Shown: piece after piece, positions 1 through 7,487 of the stretch
Position numbering within the stretch: the first letter of the stretch is position 1
Layout: the number at the start of each line of letters is the position of its first letter
Source: Pedosphaera sp.
GTDB lineage: Bacteria; Verrucomicrobiota; Verrucomicrobiia; Limisphaerales; SXTU01
Direction: 5' to 3'
Length of the DNA stretch: 7,795 nt
Assembly (NCBI GenBank): GCA_009695395.1
Contig: SIBB01000155.1
Coordinates: 1 to 7,795 of the forward strand
Made by a program: the position numbers and the translations under genes
The notes under the pieces: generated by a model
Told to the model about the DNA's origin: nothing
The model's input: only the letters and a program-made list of their open reading frames with translations
Database searches by the model: none

Positions 1-647
1 GTCTGCGCCTTCCCCGAACTTTGAACCTTGAACTTTGAACTCTGAACTTCGGCGCAAGGCCCCACGATGATGTCGAGCACGTTGGTCTTCGCGTTCAAGT
101 CCACCTTCGTCACGCGCTGGCCGAGGACGTTGGCGACGTAGAGGTGTTGAGCGTCGCCGGTGAGCGCGAGGCCGGCGGGGATGCCGCGCTCGGCGACGTT
201 GCGCAGGCGAATCTCCTGTTCCTTGCCGAGCGTTCCGGCCTTCGCGTCGAAGTCGAAACAGCGCACGACCTCGCTGCCTGCGCCGCTGGCGTAGAGGCGC
301 TTGCCATCGCGGGAAAACTCGATGCCGTAGAACGTCTCCTCGACCTTCGTGCGGTTCAGCACCGTCGCCTTGGCGATGTCCACGACGGCAATCTCGTGCG
401 CGCTGTAGCCCGCGTGCAGCACGACGGCGAGTTTGCCATCGGGATGCAGCGCGATGTTGACCGGGAAGTCCGCGAGGTCCACCTGCACGCCAGCGGGGTG
501 GAGCGACCACATGTTGGGCAGGAGGACGGAGCCGTCGGATTGCTTGCCGGGCCAGCGGACGGATGGGGAGTTGGGCGCTGCGGCAGGGGCGGCCAGAGCA
601 ATGACCAAGACGGCAAGGCTGGTCAACGAGCGAGGAGACAAGAGCAT
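1..647 (-). CDS. Secreted YncE-type beta-propeller protein, N-terminal part (runs off left edge)
   Basis: This minus-strand frame is open from an ATG at 647 to the window edge, giving 215 complete codons and no stop. Residues 1-24 form a signal peptide: a short basic N-terminus, a hydrophobic core LAVLVIALAA and an Ala-rich cleavage region, so the product is exported. After it come YVTN/YncE-like blades: FPVNIALHPDGKLAVVLHAG (61-80), FYGIEFSRDGKRLYASGAG (106-124) and GIPAGLALTGDAQHLYVANV (155-174). The opening KQSDGSVLLPNMWSLHPAG resembles the propeller half of PVC-phylum proteins annotated as bifunctional YncE family/alkaline phosphatase family protein. A phosphoesterase domain may therefore lie beyond the edge; this is inference. 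AAGGG lies 5 nt before the ATG, the only convincing Shine-Dalgarno-like site among the starts here. Residues 200-212 are encoded by a heptanucleotide repeat and look like an insertion between blades. The gene follows the pseudopilin by 51 bp on the same strand and could be co-transcribed with it. Confidence 0.8.
   Translation of the reverse strand, partial: MLLSPRSLTSLAVLVIALAAPAAAPNSPSVRWPGKQSDGSVLLPNMWSLHPAGVQVDLADFPVNIALHPDGKLAVVLHAGYSAHEIAVVDIAKATVLNRTKVEETFYGIEFSRDGKRLYASGAGSEVVRCFDFDAKAGTLGKEQEIRLRNVAERGIPAGLALTGDAQHLYVANVLGQRVTKVDLNAKTNVLDIIVGPCAEVQSSKFKVQSSGKAQ
14..48. repeat. Heptanucleotide tandem repeat, about five units of TTGAACT
   Basis: Five consecutive 7-nt units on the plus strand: CCGAACT (14-20), TTGAACC (21-27), TTGAACT (28-34), TTGAACT (35-41) and CTGAACT (42-48). 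The unit is not a multiple of 3, so the protein repeat covers three units: on the minus strand it reads about residues 200-212 of the propeller protein as a lysine/serine/valine-rich stretch (SSKFKVQSS). The minus strand of this heptamer is stop-free in all three frames, so it can sit inside a gene without interrupting it. The plus strand contains TGA and is not open throughout. Confidence 0.85.
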
Positions 648-698
648 GGCGGCCCTTATGCCATGCCCTAGCGGGCGGGTAAATGCCGAAGGCGACGG

Positions 699-1517
699 TT
701 AGAAACCAAGATTCACATTGCCACCCACAGCGTCACCTGCCGCGGTGAGGCGGACGAAGAACTTGGGCTGAACGCCGTAGGTCCACATCGGTGGCGTGGG
801 CGCGGTCAGCTTGCTGTCGCCGATTGGACCAAGGTCAGCGGGAGGAGTCGCCGCGCCGGGGATCGGCTTGGCCATTTTCACAAACTCGGCGTGTCCGTCG
901 GCAAGCGAGAGATTCGCTCCGAGGTTGTGCCGCGTCATGCTCAATGCATACCGAGCTCCGGTCGAACCCACGGCACCATTGTAGTTGGCCCGGACGAATT
1001 CAAAGTCCCGCGCACGCCAGTTGAAGTTGTTGGCTTGGCGAGAATCCTCGGTTGTGACGATGTATTCGGTCGGCGAGGGGACCTGCGAAGTTCGCAAGGC
1101 GGTGGTGCTGGGCCGGATGATGTGGGCATTGACCACGTAGTCCAGGTTGTAGGGGAGATCCACGTAGCGTGTTCCGCTGTCAAAGTGCCCCGCACACTTG
1201 TAGAGGTTGGTGTTGTTGCCGAGGTAGGGCAGCAGAAGCTTGAACCACATCAGCGGGTCGGTGTTTAGCGGCGCGTTGGCGGCGAAATTGCCGGCCACGT
1301 AGCGGTCATCGTAATCCCCGGCATACACTAAGAACGCGAGACTCATCTGCTTTTGGTTGTTCAAGCAGGAGATGGCGTGGGCCTTTGCCTTCGCCTTGGA
1401 CAGCGCCGGCAGGAGCATCCCCGCCAAAATTGCGATGATGGCGATGACGACGAGCAACTCAATTAGCGTGAAGGCAGATACTCGGGGGGGGCGTAAGATT
1501 TCATTTTCTATGGTCAT
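699..1517 (-). CDS. Pseudopilin-like protein with prepilin cleavage/methylation signal and H-X9-DG C-terminal motif
   Basis: The protein has 272 aa. A short charged leader (1-15) is followed by FTLIELLVVIAIIAILAGML, the type IV prepilin/type II pseudopilin N-terminal helix. Prepilin peptidase would cut between Ala15 and Phe16, leaving Glu20 at position +5. The -1 residue is Ala rather than the textbook Gly, which is common in Verrucomicrobia. The C-terminal half carries His197-X9-Asp207-Gly208 (RHNLGANLSLADG), the signature of the large DUF1559-like pseudopilin family of Planctomycetes and Verrucomicrobia. These proteins are expected in the inner membrane or an envelope pilus-like structure; their individual roles are mostly unknown. 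I chose the ATG at 1517 because the leader length is then normal. The same frame stays open upstream to 2345, but that part is the shadow of acs. There is no Shine-Dalgarno. A run of eight C on the coding strand lies in codons 9-12. No secretion or pilus assembly genes are nearby. Confidence 0.88.
   Translation of the reverse strand: MTIENEILRPPRVSAFTLIELLVVIAIIAILAGMLLPALSKAKAKAHAISCLNNQKQMSLAFLVYAGDYDDRYVAGNFAANAPLNTDPLMWFKLLLPYLGNNTNLYKCAGHFDSGTRYVDLPYNLDYVVNAHIIRPSTTALRTSQVPSPTEYIVTTEDSRQANNFNWRARDFEFVRANYNGAVGSTGARYALSMTRHNLGANLSLADGHAEFVKMAKPIPGAATPPADLGPIGDSKLTAPTPPMWTYGVQPKFFVRLTAAGDAVGGNVNLGF
1484..1491. repeat. Homopolymer tract G8 (C8 in the pseudopilin coding strand)
   Basis: There are eight uninterrupted G on the plus strand. 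On the coding strand they are eight C within codons 9-12 (Arg-Pro-Pro-Arg) of the pseudopilin, just ahead of the Ala15/Phe16 cleavage site. Gain or loss of one base would frameshift the whole mature protein. This makes the tract a candidate for slipped-strand variation or a sequencing-error hotspot; the frame is intact in this copy. Confidence 0.75.
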
Positions 1518-1582
1518 GTTATGGCTTTTTATGCCGACGGGGTGCGGGGGAAAACATTCACCTCTCCACGCCTCGATGCTAT

Positions 1583-3538
<1,956 letters not shown>

Positions 3539-3562
3539 GCGTGTGTGGCGAAAAGTGTGCGC

Positions 3563-3590
3563 ATCTTAGGAACGAGCCGCGACGCGTCAA
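3563..3590 (-). promoter_or_regulatory. Predicted sigma70-type promoter for acs
   Basis: On the minus strand, TTGACG (3585-3590) and TAAGAT (3563-3568) are separated by 16 bp. They match 5/6 of the -35 and 4/6 of the -10 consensus. Transcription would start near 3556, about 18 nt upstream of the acs ATG. It is the best such pair in the 76-bp dnaB-acs gap. This is a prediction from the sequence only. Confidence 0.5.
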
Positions 3591-3614
3591 CCTGCGAAAG
3601 CGCGGGCGAAGGCG

Positions 3615-5168
3615 TCACTCGCCTGGCGCGTCCTCGTTGGCAACCTTGGCGCCGTTCTCGAAGCGGGTGTAGCCCTTGAGGAAGGTGAGATGCACGTCAC
3701 CGGTCGGGCCGTTGCGCTGCTTGGCGATGAGGAGGTTCACCGGCACGGCATCGTAGCTGGCCTGCTCGGAGGGTTCCCCCTCATCTTCCTTGCCGAGCTT
3801 GGGCTTGTAGAGCAGGCCCACGAGGTCGGCGTCCTGCTCGATGGAGCCGGATTCACGCAGGTCGGAGAGCTTGGGCTTCGCGCCGAAATCACGCTTCTCC
3901 AGTTCGCGGTTGAGCTGGGCCAGCACGATGATGGGGACCTTGAGTTCCTTGGCGAGCGCCTTGATACCCGAGGAGATGTCGGCGATTTCCTGCTGGCGGT
4001 TCTCCGCGCGCTTGGCGGTGCTGCGCAGGAGCTGGAGGTAATCAATGACGAAGAGCTTGATGCCGTGCTGCTGGTGCATCCGGCGGGCCTTCGCGCGGAG
4101 CTGGAGGATACTCAGGCTCGCGGTGTCATCAATGTAGAGCGGCGAGCCGGCCATCTTGCCAGCGACGGCGGTGATCTTTGGAAAATCGCGCTCGGCGAGG
4201 AAACCTCCGCGGATGTCCCGCAGGTTCACACGCGCGCGGGAGCAGAGCATGCGCTGCACCAGCGAGTCGGCGGACATCTCCAGGCTGAACACGCCGACGG
4301 GCAACTTCTCATCCATGGCCACGTGCTCGGCGATGTTCATGGCCAGCGAGGTCTTGCCCATCGAAGGCCGCGCTGCGATGACGATCATCTCGCCGGGATT
4401 GAAGCCGTTGGTCATCTTGTCGAGATCAGTGAAGCCGGACGGAATGCCGGTGGTCTGGCCCTGCCGCGCGTGCAGGTCTTCGATCTGGGAGATGGCCTTG
4501 CGGACGAGATCCTTGATCACCAAGCTGACGGTCTCCTCGCGTTCCTCGCTGATGTGCAGGACTTCCTTCTCCACTTCGTCGAGCAGGGATTCGACATCGC
4601 CCTGCTGCTCCTCGTCGTAGATGCGGCCGATGACGTTGGAGCAGGTCGAGATCATCCGCCGCAGCAGGTGCTTCTCGACGACGATGTCCGCGTAGAAAGG
4701 GAGGTTCGCGGGCGAGGGCGTGGCGTCCACGAGCGCGGTGAGGTAGGCCACGCCGCCGATGGAGTCGAGTTGGCCCTTGTCCTTGAGCCGCTGCCGCAGG
4801 GTGATGAGATCGATCGGCTCCTTCGCGTCATACATCGTCACGAGCGTTTCGTAGAGCGACTGATGGCGGAGGTCGTAAAAGGCGGCAGCGGCCCCCGCGT
4901 GCGGGCTGGGCGCGGGGGCATCGAAGCGATTGCTCTTCGCGGTGTCAGAGGCATCGCGGCGCGATTTGAATTTCTCGATGCAGGTGCCGATGGCGATGTT
5001 GGGATCGAGCAGCATGCAGCCCAGCACGCCCTGCTCCGCCTCGATGGAGTGCGGCGGCAGGCGGTCCACCTTCGCGAGGTCGATGGCCGCGTCCTTCCGG
5101 CGGCGCGTGCGCTTCAGGTCGGGGGGCGCGGACGACGGCTCGGCGGGCAGGTCAACGGAATCAATCAC
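3615..5168 (-). CDS. dnaB: Replicative DNA helicase DnaB
   Basis: This is the hexameric 5'-3' helicase that unwinds DNA at the replication fork and recruits primase. The protein has 517 aa. The N-terminal domain begins at LPPHSIEAEQGVLGCMLLDP (37-56) and resumes with FYDLRHQSLYE (97-107). The RecA-like C-terminal domain has Walker A ARPSMGKT (266-273, Lys272), Walker B LFVIDYLQL (372-380, Asp376), the sensor segment IIVLAQLNREL (413-423), SDLRESGSIEQDAD (435-448) and the arginine-finger region KQRNGPTG (483-490). All catalytic motifs are intact and there is no intein. Two features are odd. The start is GTG at 5168 with no Shine-Dalgarno at normal spacing; it leaves a 36-residue basic leader, so the exact start is uncertain. 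Residues about 69-96 form an extra Arg/Ala/Pro-rich segment where relatives have only a few residues. The gene is divergent from the 73-aa gene and is followed by acs on the same strand. Confidence 0.96.
   Translation of the reverse strand: MIDSVDLPAEPSSAPPDLKRTRRRKDAAIDLAKVDRLPPHSIEAEQGVLGCMLLDPNIAIGTCIEKFKSRRDASDTAKSNRFDAPAPSPHAGAAAAFYDLRHQSLYETLVTMYDAKEPIDLITLRQRLKDKGQLDSIGGVAYLTALVDATPSPANLPFYADIVVEKHLLRRMISTCSNVIGRIYDEEQQGDVESLLDEVEKEVLHISEEREETVSLVIKDLVRKAISQIEDLHARQGQTTGIPSGFTDLDKMTNGFNPGEMIVIAARPSMGKTSLAMNIAEHVAMDEKLPVGVFSLEMSADSLVQRMLCSRARVNLRDIRGGFLAERDFPKITAVAGKMAGSPLYIDDTASLSILQLRAKARRMHQQHGIKLFVIDYLQLLRSTAKRAENRQQEIADISSGIKALAKELKVPIIVLAQLNRELEKRDFGAKPKLSDLRESGSIEQDADLVGLLYKPKLGKEDEGEPSEQASYDAVPVNLLIAKQRNGPTGDVHLTFLKGYTRFENGAKVANEDAPGE
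4881..4964. other. In-frame extra segment in the DnaB N-terminal domain, with inverted repeats
   Basis: This stretch encodes roughly residues 69-96 of DnaB, between IEKFK and FYDLRHQ. Most DnaB proteins have only about four residues linking these elements. Its codon content is rich in Ser, Arg, Asp, Ala and Pro (for example DAPAPSPHAG). The DNA holds a perfect 9-bp inverted repeat, GCCCCCGCG (4891-4899) and CGCGGGGGC (4911-4919), with an 11-nt loop. It also holds a palindrome, ATCGCG-G-CGCGAT (4953-4965). The insertion boundaries are estimated from family knowledge, not from an alignment, and its origin is unknown. Confidence 0.6.
4891..4919. repeat. Perfect 9-bp inverted repeat inside dnaB
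   Basis: GCCCCCGCG at 4891-4899 and its exact reverse complement CGCGGGGGC at 4911-4919 flank an 11-nt spacer. It would form a very GC-rich hairpin in DNA or mRNA. It encodes APAPSPHAGA in DnaB and lies within the extra N-terminal segment. A long U tract is absent, so it is not an intrinsic terminator. Confidence 0.85.
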
Positions 5169-5353
5169 GTGCAGAGCAGAAGGGAATTTTCCTGCCCAAG
5201 CAAATCGGAACCGGGAAACTTATTGGCAGCCTGTTCACAAGCGGGAGGCGTGGGAGTTGACTGTAGGGGATTCCCCGTCCCGAAAATCCGATTGTCACGC
5301 TCTGGCCCGCTGTTACATTCCCCCGCCATTGCAGACCGGCAACCGCTGTTGAT
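5169..5353. promoter_or_regulatory. Divergent intergenic region between dnaB and the 73-aa gene
   Basis: These 185 bp must contain the promoters for dnaB (leftward) and the small-protein/pyrR pair (rightward). The rightward candidate is annotated separately. I found no convincing leftward -35/-10 pair. A perfect 11-bp palindrome, GGGGATTCCCC, lies at 5266-5276 and could be an operator, but nothing else supports this. No tRNA or RNA gene is visible here. Confidence 0.45.
5292..5319 (+). promoter_or_regulatory. Predicted sigma70-type promoter for the 73-aa gene and pyrR
   Basis: TTGTCA (5292-5297) and TACATT (5314-5319) are separated by 16 bp on the plus strand, with 5/6 and 4/6 matches to the -35 and -10 consensus. 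Transcription would begin near 5326, leaving a leader of about 28 nt. That leader is too short for a pyr-type attenuator. This is predicted from sequence alone. Confidence 0.4.
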
Positions 5354-5575
5354 ATGTCAAACAACCCTGGCCAAACGGGCGACGACGAGTGGGTGAAAAA
5401 CTCGGCCCTCTACCGTGAGTTCCTCGCCGAACGCGAGGAGATCATGAAGCACAAGTGGATCGAGTCCGAGAAAGCCCAGCACGATGTCGGCTTCGAGCGC
5501 GCCCTCACCGATTGGATCGTCAAGCACCGCGGCAAGTGGCGCAAGACTCGGCACACGCAGCAGGGTCAGCAATAA
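5354..5575 (+). CDS. Small conserved-looking protein of unknown function (73 aa)
   Basis: I do not recognise a characterised family. The product is a soluble, highly charged 73-residue protein with no signal peptide or membrane segment and is probably helical. Its core, residues 33-61, has the pattern His-Lys-Trp-Ile-x-Ser-Glu-Lys-Ala, then HDVGFERAL, then DWIVKHR. This is reminiscent of the H-[RK]-W-x2-SE-[RK]-A-x2-D motif I associate with the C-terminus of DUF4032 proteins; that resemblance is from memory and tentative. The tail (62-73) is basic and Gln-rich. Support for it being a real gene comes from its divergent position, a plausible promoter upstream, and only 27 bp to pyrR on the same strand, which suggests co-transcription. 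The ATG at 5354 has no Shine-Dalgarno. An alternative is a small nucleic-acid-binding or regulatory protein, but nothing in the sequence proves this. Confidence 0.72.
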   Translation: MSNNPGQTGDDEWVKNSALYREFLAEREEIMKHKWIESEKAQHDVGFERALTDWIVKHRGKWRKTRHTQQGQQ

Positions 5576-5602
5576 TTCCCCGGACGGTCCCGCTCCTCCG
5601 TC

Positions 5603-6145
5603 ATGCCTGATTCGCTCCTCCTCGACGCCGCTGCCTTGTCCCGCGCCCTCACGCGCATCGCACACGAAATCGTCGAACTCAACGACTCCGGAGCGGACGT
5701 TGTCGTAGTCGGCGTGCAGACGGGCGGCGTGCATCTCGCCCATCGGCTCGCCAAAACCCTCGCCGACCTCTGGAGCCACGCCGTCCCCACCGGCTCGCTC
5801 GACGTGAACATGCACCGCGACGACCTCGCCAATCACCTCGCGCCCACCGTCCATCCCACGCAGATGCCCGGCGACATCTCGGGCAAGACCGTCGTGCTCG
5901 TGGACGACGTGCTCTTCAGCGGGCGCACCACGCGCGCGGCACTGGACGCGCTCAACGACTTCGGACGCCCCCGTCGCGTGCAGCTTGCTGTGCTCATTGA
6001 CCGCGGCCACCGCGAGCTGCCCATCAAGGCGGACTTCGTCGGCAAGACAATCCAGACCCGCGCCAACGAGCGCGTGAACGTGAAGCTGCAGGAAGCCGAC
6101 GGCGAAGACGGCGTGTGGCTGGTGAAGAACGGTTCGGCGGGCTGA
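5603..6145 (+). CDS. pyrR: PyrR: uracil phosphoribosyltransferase / pyr operon regulator
   Basis: Family members bind pyr mRNA leaders in a UMP-dependent way to attenuate pyrimidine biosynthesis, and convert uracil plus PRPP to UMP and PPi. The protein has 180 aa, the normal length. The N-terminal ALTRIAHEIVELN (15-27) matches the conserved PyrR segment that includes RNA-contacting residues. Other motifs are SLDVNMHRDDL (65-75), the PRPP-binding VVLVDDVLFSGRTTRAA (97-113, Asp101/Asp102), GRPRRVQLAVLIDRGHRELP (121-140) and IKADFVGKTI (141-150). The usual TRG in the second motif is TGG here (VGVQTGGVHLA, 37-47). This combination identifies PyrR rather than Upp or HprT. No pyrB, pyrC or carAB is in the window and no attenuator-like leader is visible. 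Its role may be enzymatic, or it may act on distant targets. It lies 27 bp after the 73-aa gene and is probably co-transcribed with it. There is no Shine-Dalgarno. Confidence 0.92.
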   Translation: MPDSLLLDAAALSRALTRIAHEIVELNDSGADVVVVGVQTGGVHLAHRLAKTLADLWSHAVPTGSLDVNMHRDDLANHLAPTVHPTQMPGDISGKTVVLVDDVLFSGRTTRAALDALNDFGRPRRVQLAVLIDRGHRELPIKADFVGKTIQTRANERVNVKLQEADGEDGVWLVKNGSAG

Positions 6146-6164
6146 CACCCTTGCTGCCCGTAGG

Positions 6165-6205
6165 AGCGCGGCGTTCATGAACTGCTTGGCTGCTTGTGCC
6201 GCGCT
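6165..6205. repeat. Inverted repeat with nested palindrome after pyrR
   Basis: AGCGCGGC (6165-6172) pairs exactly with GCCGCGCT (6198-6205) around a 25-nt loop. The loop begins with the perfect palindrome GTTCATGAAC (6173-6182). It lies 20 bp after the pyrR stop, so it could terminate transcription, but no U tract follows. A TTGACA overlaps its right arm (6205-6210) without a good -10. Its function is undecided: weak terminator, mRNA-stabilising hairpin or regulator site of the next gene. Confidence 0.45.
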
Positions 6206-6259
6206 TGACAGCGACGAATCAGGGCGGCACGTTGTCTTCTACCTAGCCTCGCAACAAAA

Positions 6260-7033
6260 ATGAAATCCCGTTTCTACCGCACTCGTGACCAACTTGCTTT
6301 CACGCTGATCGAACTGCTAGTTGTCATCGCGATCATCGCCATCCTGGCGGGGATGCTCCTGCCCGCGTTGAGCAAGGCCAAGGAGAAGGCCAAAGGGATC
6401 CAGTCACTCAATAACCTCAAGCAACTGGGGCTTGGTGTGAGACTTTACATCACCACGTATGACGACAAGGTTATGCCTTATTACGCGGGAGCCCTCAGCA
6501 GCCAGACTTTTTGGATTCCGCTGCTCCGGTCCAACTATGCCCAGGCTGACAAGTCGTGGATTTGTCCCAACACCCGCGCCGGCACACTCGGCTTCGCGAT
6601 TGACCCGGCGAACAATCCGGTCCCGGCCTTCGCCGCGTGGTATGGAAACGCGGCGAGCTTCATCGGTGGGACGACCGGGAGTTATTGCCTGAACGGCTGG
6701 CTACAGGCACGGGTGGATGTGGGAACGACGACGCCATATTTCCAAGGGAATTACTTCAAGAACATCGAACAGGACCGTCCGTCCGACATCCCAATCCTCG
6801 CCGACTCACCGTGGGTTGACGCGTGGCCTGACCAAAATCAGCGAGTCCCGCCCGACTTGCTCAGGGGCGACAATGCCAACAACGGCGGCATGGGCCGGTT
6901 GGCAATCCTGCGGCACGGGAGGAGTTTGAACGCGACCTTCGGGGATGGGAGTGCCCAGCAACCCAAACTCGAAACCCTTTGGAAGATGCGGTGGCACGAA
7001 AACTTCGTGTCAACCAATGTGGTCGTGCCCTGA
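6260..7033 (+). CDS. Second pseudopilin-like protein with prepilin signal and H-X9-DG motif
   Basis: The protein has 257 aa. A basic leader MKSRFYRTRDQLA (1-13) precedes FTLIELLVVIAIIAILAGML, so prepilin peptidase should cut at Ala13/Phe14, leaving Glu18 at +5. The next segment LPALSKAKEKAKGIQSLNNL is the usual amphipathic continuation. The C-terminus carries His219-X9-Asp229-Gly230 (RHGRSLNATFGDG), the same signature as the pseudopilin at 699-1517. The two are paralogues that share the helix but differ in the globular domain. The middle contains ICPNT (101-105), the position where family members often have a conserved Cys-Pro. The product would be an inner-membrane or pilus-like envelope protein of unknown specific role. 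It follows pyrR by 114 bp with a possible hairpin between, so it is probably a separate unit. Its stop is only 6 bp from that of the convergent lipoprotein gene. The ATG is preceded by CAACAAAA, with no Shine-Dalgarno. Confidence 0.9.
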   Translation: MKSRFYRTRDQLAFTLIELLVVIAIIAILAGMLLPALSKAKEKAKGIQSLNNLKQLGLGVRLYITTYDDKVMPYYAGALSSQTFWIPLLRSNYAQADKSWICPNTRAGTLGFAIDPANNPVPAFAAWYGNAASFIGGTTGSYCLNGWLQARVDVGTTTPYFQGNYFKNIEQDRPSDIPILADSPWVDAWPDQNQRVPPDLLRGDNANNGGMGRLAILRHGRSLNATFGDGSAQQPKLETLWKMRWHENFVSTNVVVP

Positions 7034-7039
7034 GCCGCG

Positions 7040-7405
7040 CTATTTCACGAGGCGCACCTGTTTGTTCTTGGCGTCGATCTCGTAGCGCATTCCGGCGGGG
7101 GCCGCGGGCACTGCGGAGATCAACCGGGCCGAGACCAGTTCCTGCAAGTTTGTCGGCACACGCTTGTTCATCCCCACAAATTGCTGCACCGCGAAAGTCA
7201 TCATCTCCACGCTCGCATGCGCGGCGGAACCAGCCACAGGGTCCGCCACTTGGACGGACGCGCCAGTCTCCGCAGACACCACAGTTTTTGTCGGCGGCGG
7301 CGCCTCGGTTGAAACCGGCGCGGCGACAGCCGGCGCGGGTTGCTTGCGGCACGCGGACGCGGTGAGGGCCAGCACGGTGCAGGCGAGGAGGACGTTGAAT
7401 TTCAT
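7040..7405 (-). CDS. Small predicted lipoprotein (121 aa)
   Basis: I do not recognise a named family. Residues 1-18, MKFNVLLACTVLALTASA, form a signal peptide followed by Cys19. The -3 to +1 residues ASAC are an imperfect lipobox (Ala instead of Leu at -3), so lipidation is likely but not certain. Residues 20-60 are a low-complexity Ala/Pro/Thr/Val linker. The C-terminal part (about 66-121) is a compact domain with FAVQQFVGMNKRVPTNLQEL, then SAVPAAPAGMRYEIDAKNKQ and RLVK. This resembles short C-terminal segments common in verrucomicrobial pilin-like and hypothetical proteins, in which a helix is followed by a proline-rich turn and a final strand. I chose the ATG at 7405 because it starts the signal peptide; the frame is open upstream to 7654, but that part looks non-coding. 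It converges with the second pseudopilin and is divergent from the gene at 7533. There is no Shine-Dalgarno. Confidence 0.78.
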   Translation of the reverse strand: MKFNVLLACTVLALTASACRKQPAPAVAAPVSTEAPPPTKTVVSAETGASVQVADPVAGSAAHASVEMMTFAVQQFVGMNKRVPTNLQELVSARLISAVPAAPAGMRYEIDAKNKQVRLVK

Positions 7406-7487
7406 GCGCCAGTCTAGGGGGCTGCAGTGCGGCAGGCGCAAGCTGATTTTGTAGCGGCTTTCCGCCACCTGCCACCCGCGCCGCAAC

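Noticed and set aside
3615..5168. Intein in dnaB, since DnaB is a common intein host
   Set aside because: The protein is 517 aa and the Walker A, Walker B and arginine-finger regions are contiguous. The only extra segment is under 30 residues in the N-terminal domain, far too short and in the wrong place.
5231..5239. Possible DnaA box (CTGTTCACA) upstream of dnaB
   Set aside because: It has two mismatches to the TTATNCACA core, occurs once, and has no AT-rich region or dnaA/dnaN neighbour. There is no evidence of an origin.
5266..5276. GGGGATTCCCC palindrome as a specific operator
   Set aside because: An 11-bp GC-rich palindrome can occur by chance and is present once. It is mentioned only as part of the divergent region.
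3690..5396. 568-codon open frame on the plus strand opposite dnaB, running into the 73-aa gene
   Set aside because: It is antisense to intact dnaB with the same low-information composition and no domain. It also overlaps the divergent region and the start of the real small gene.
5357..6178. 273-codon minus-strand frame opposite the 73-aa gene and pyrR
   Set aside because: PyrR is clearly coded on the plus strand with all its motifs. The minus-strand product has no domain or signal.
6205..6210. TTGACA as the -35 of a promoter for the second pseudopilin
   Set aside because: No acceptable -10 hexamer occurs 15-19 bp downstream, and it overlaps the arm of the inverted repeat.
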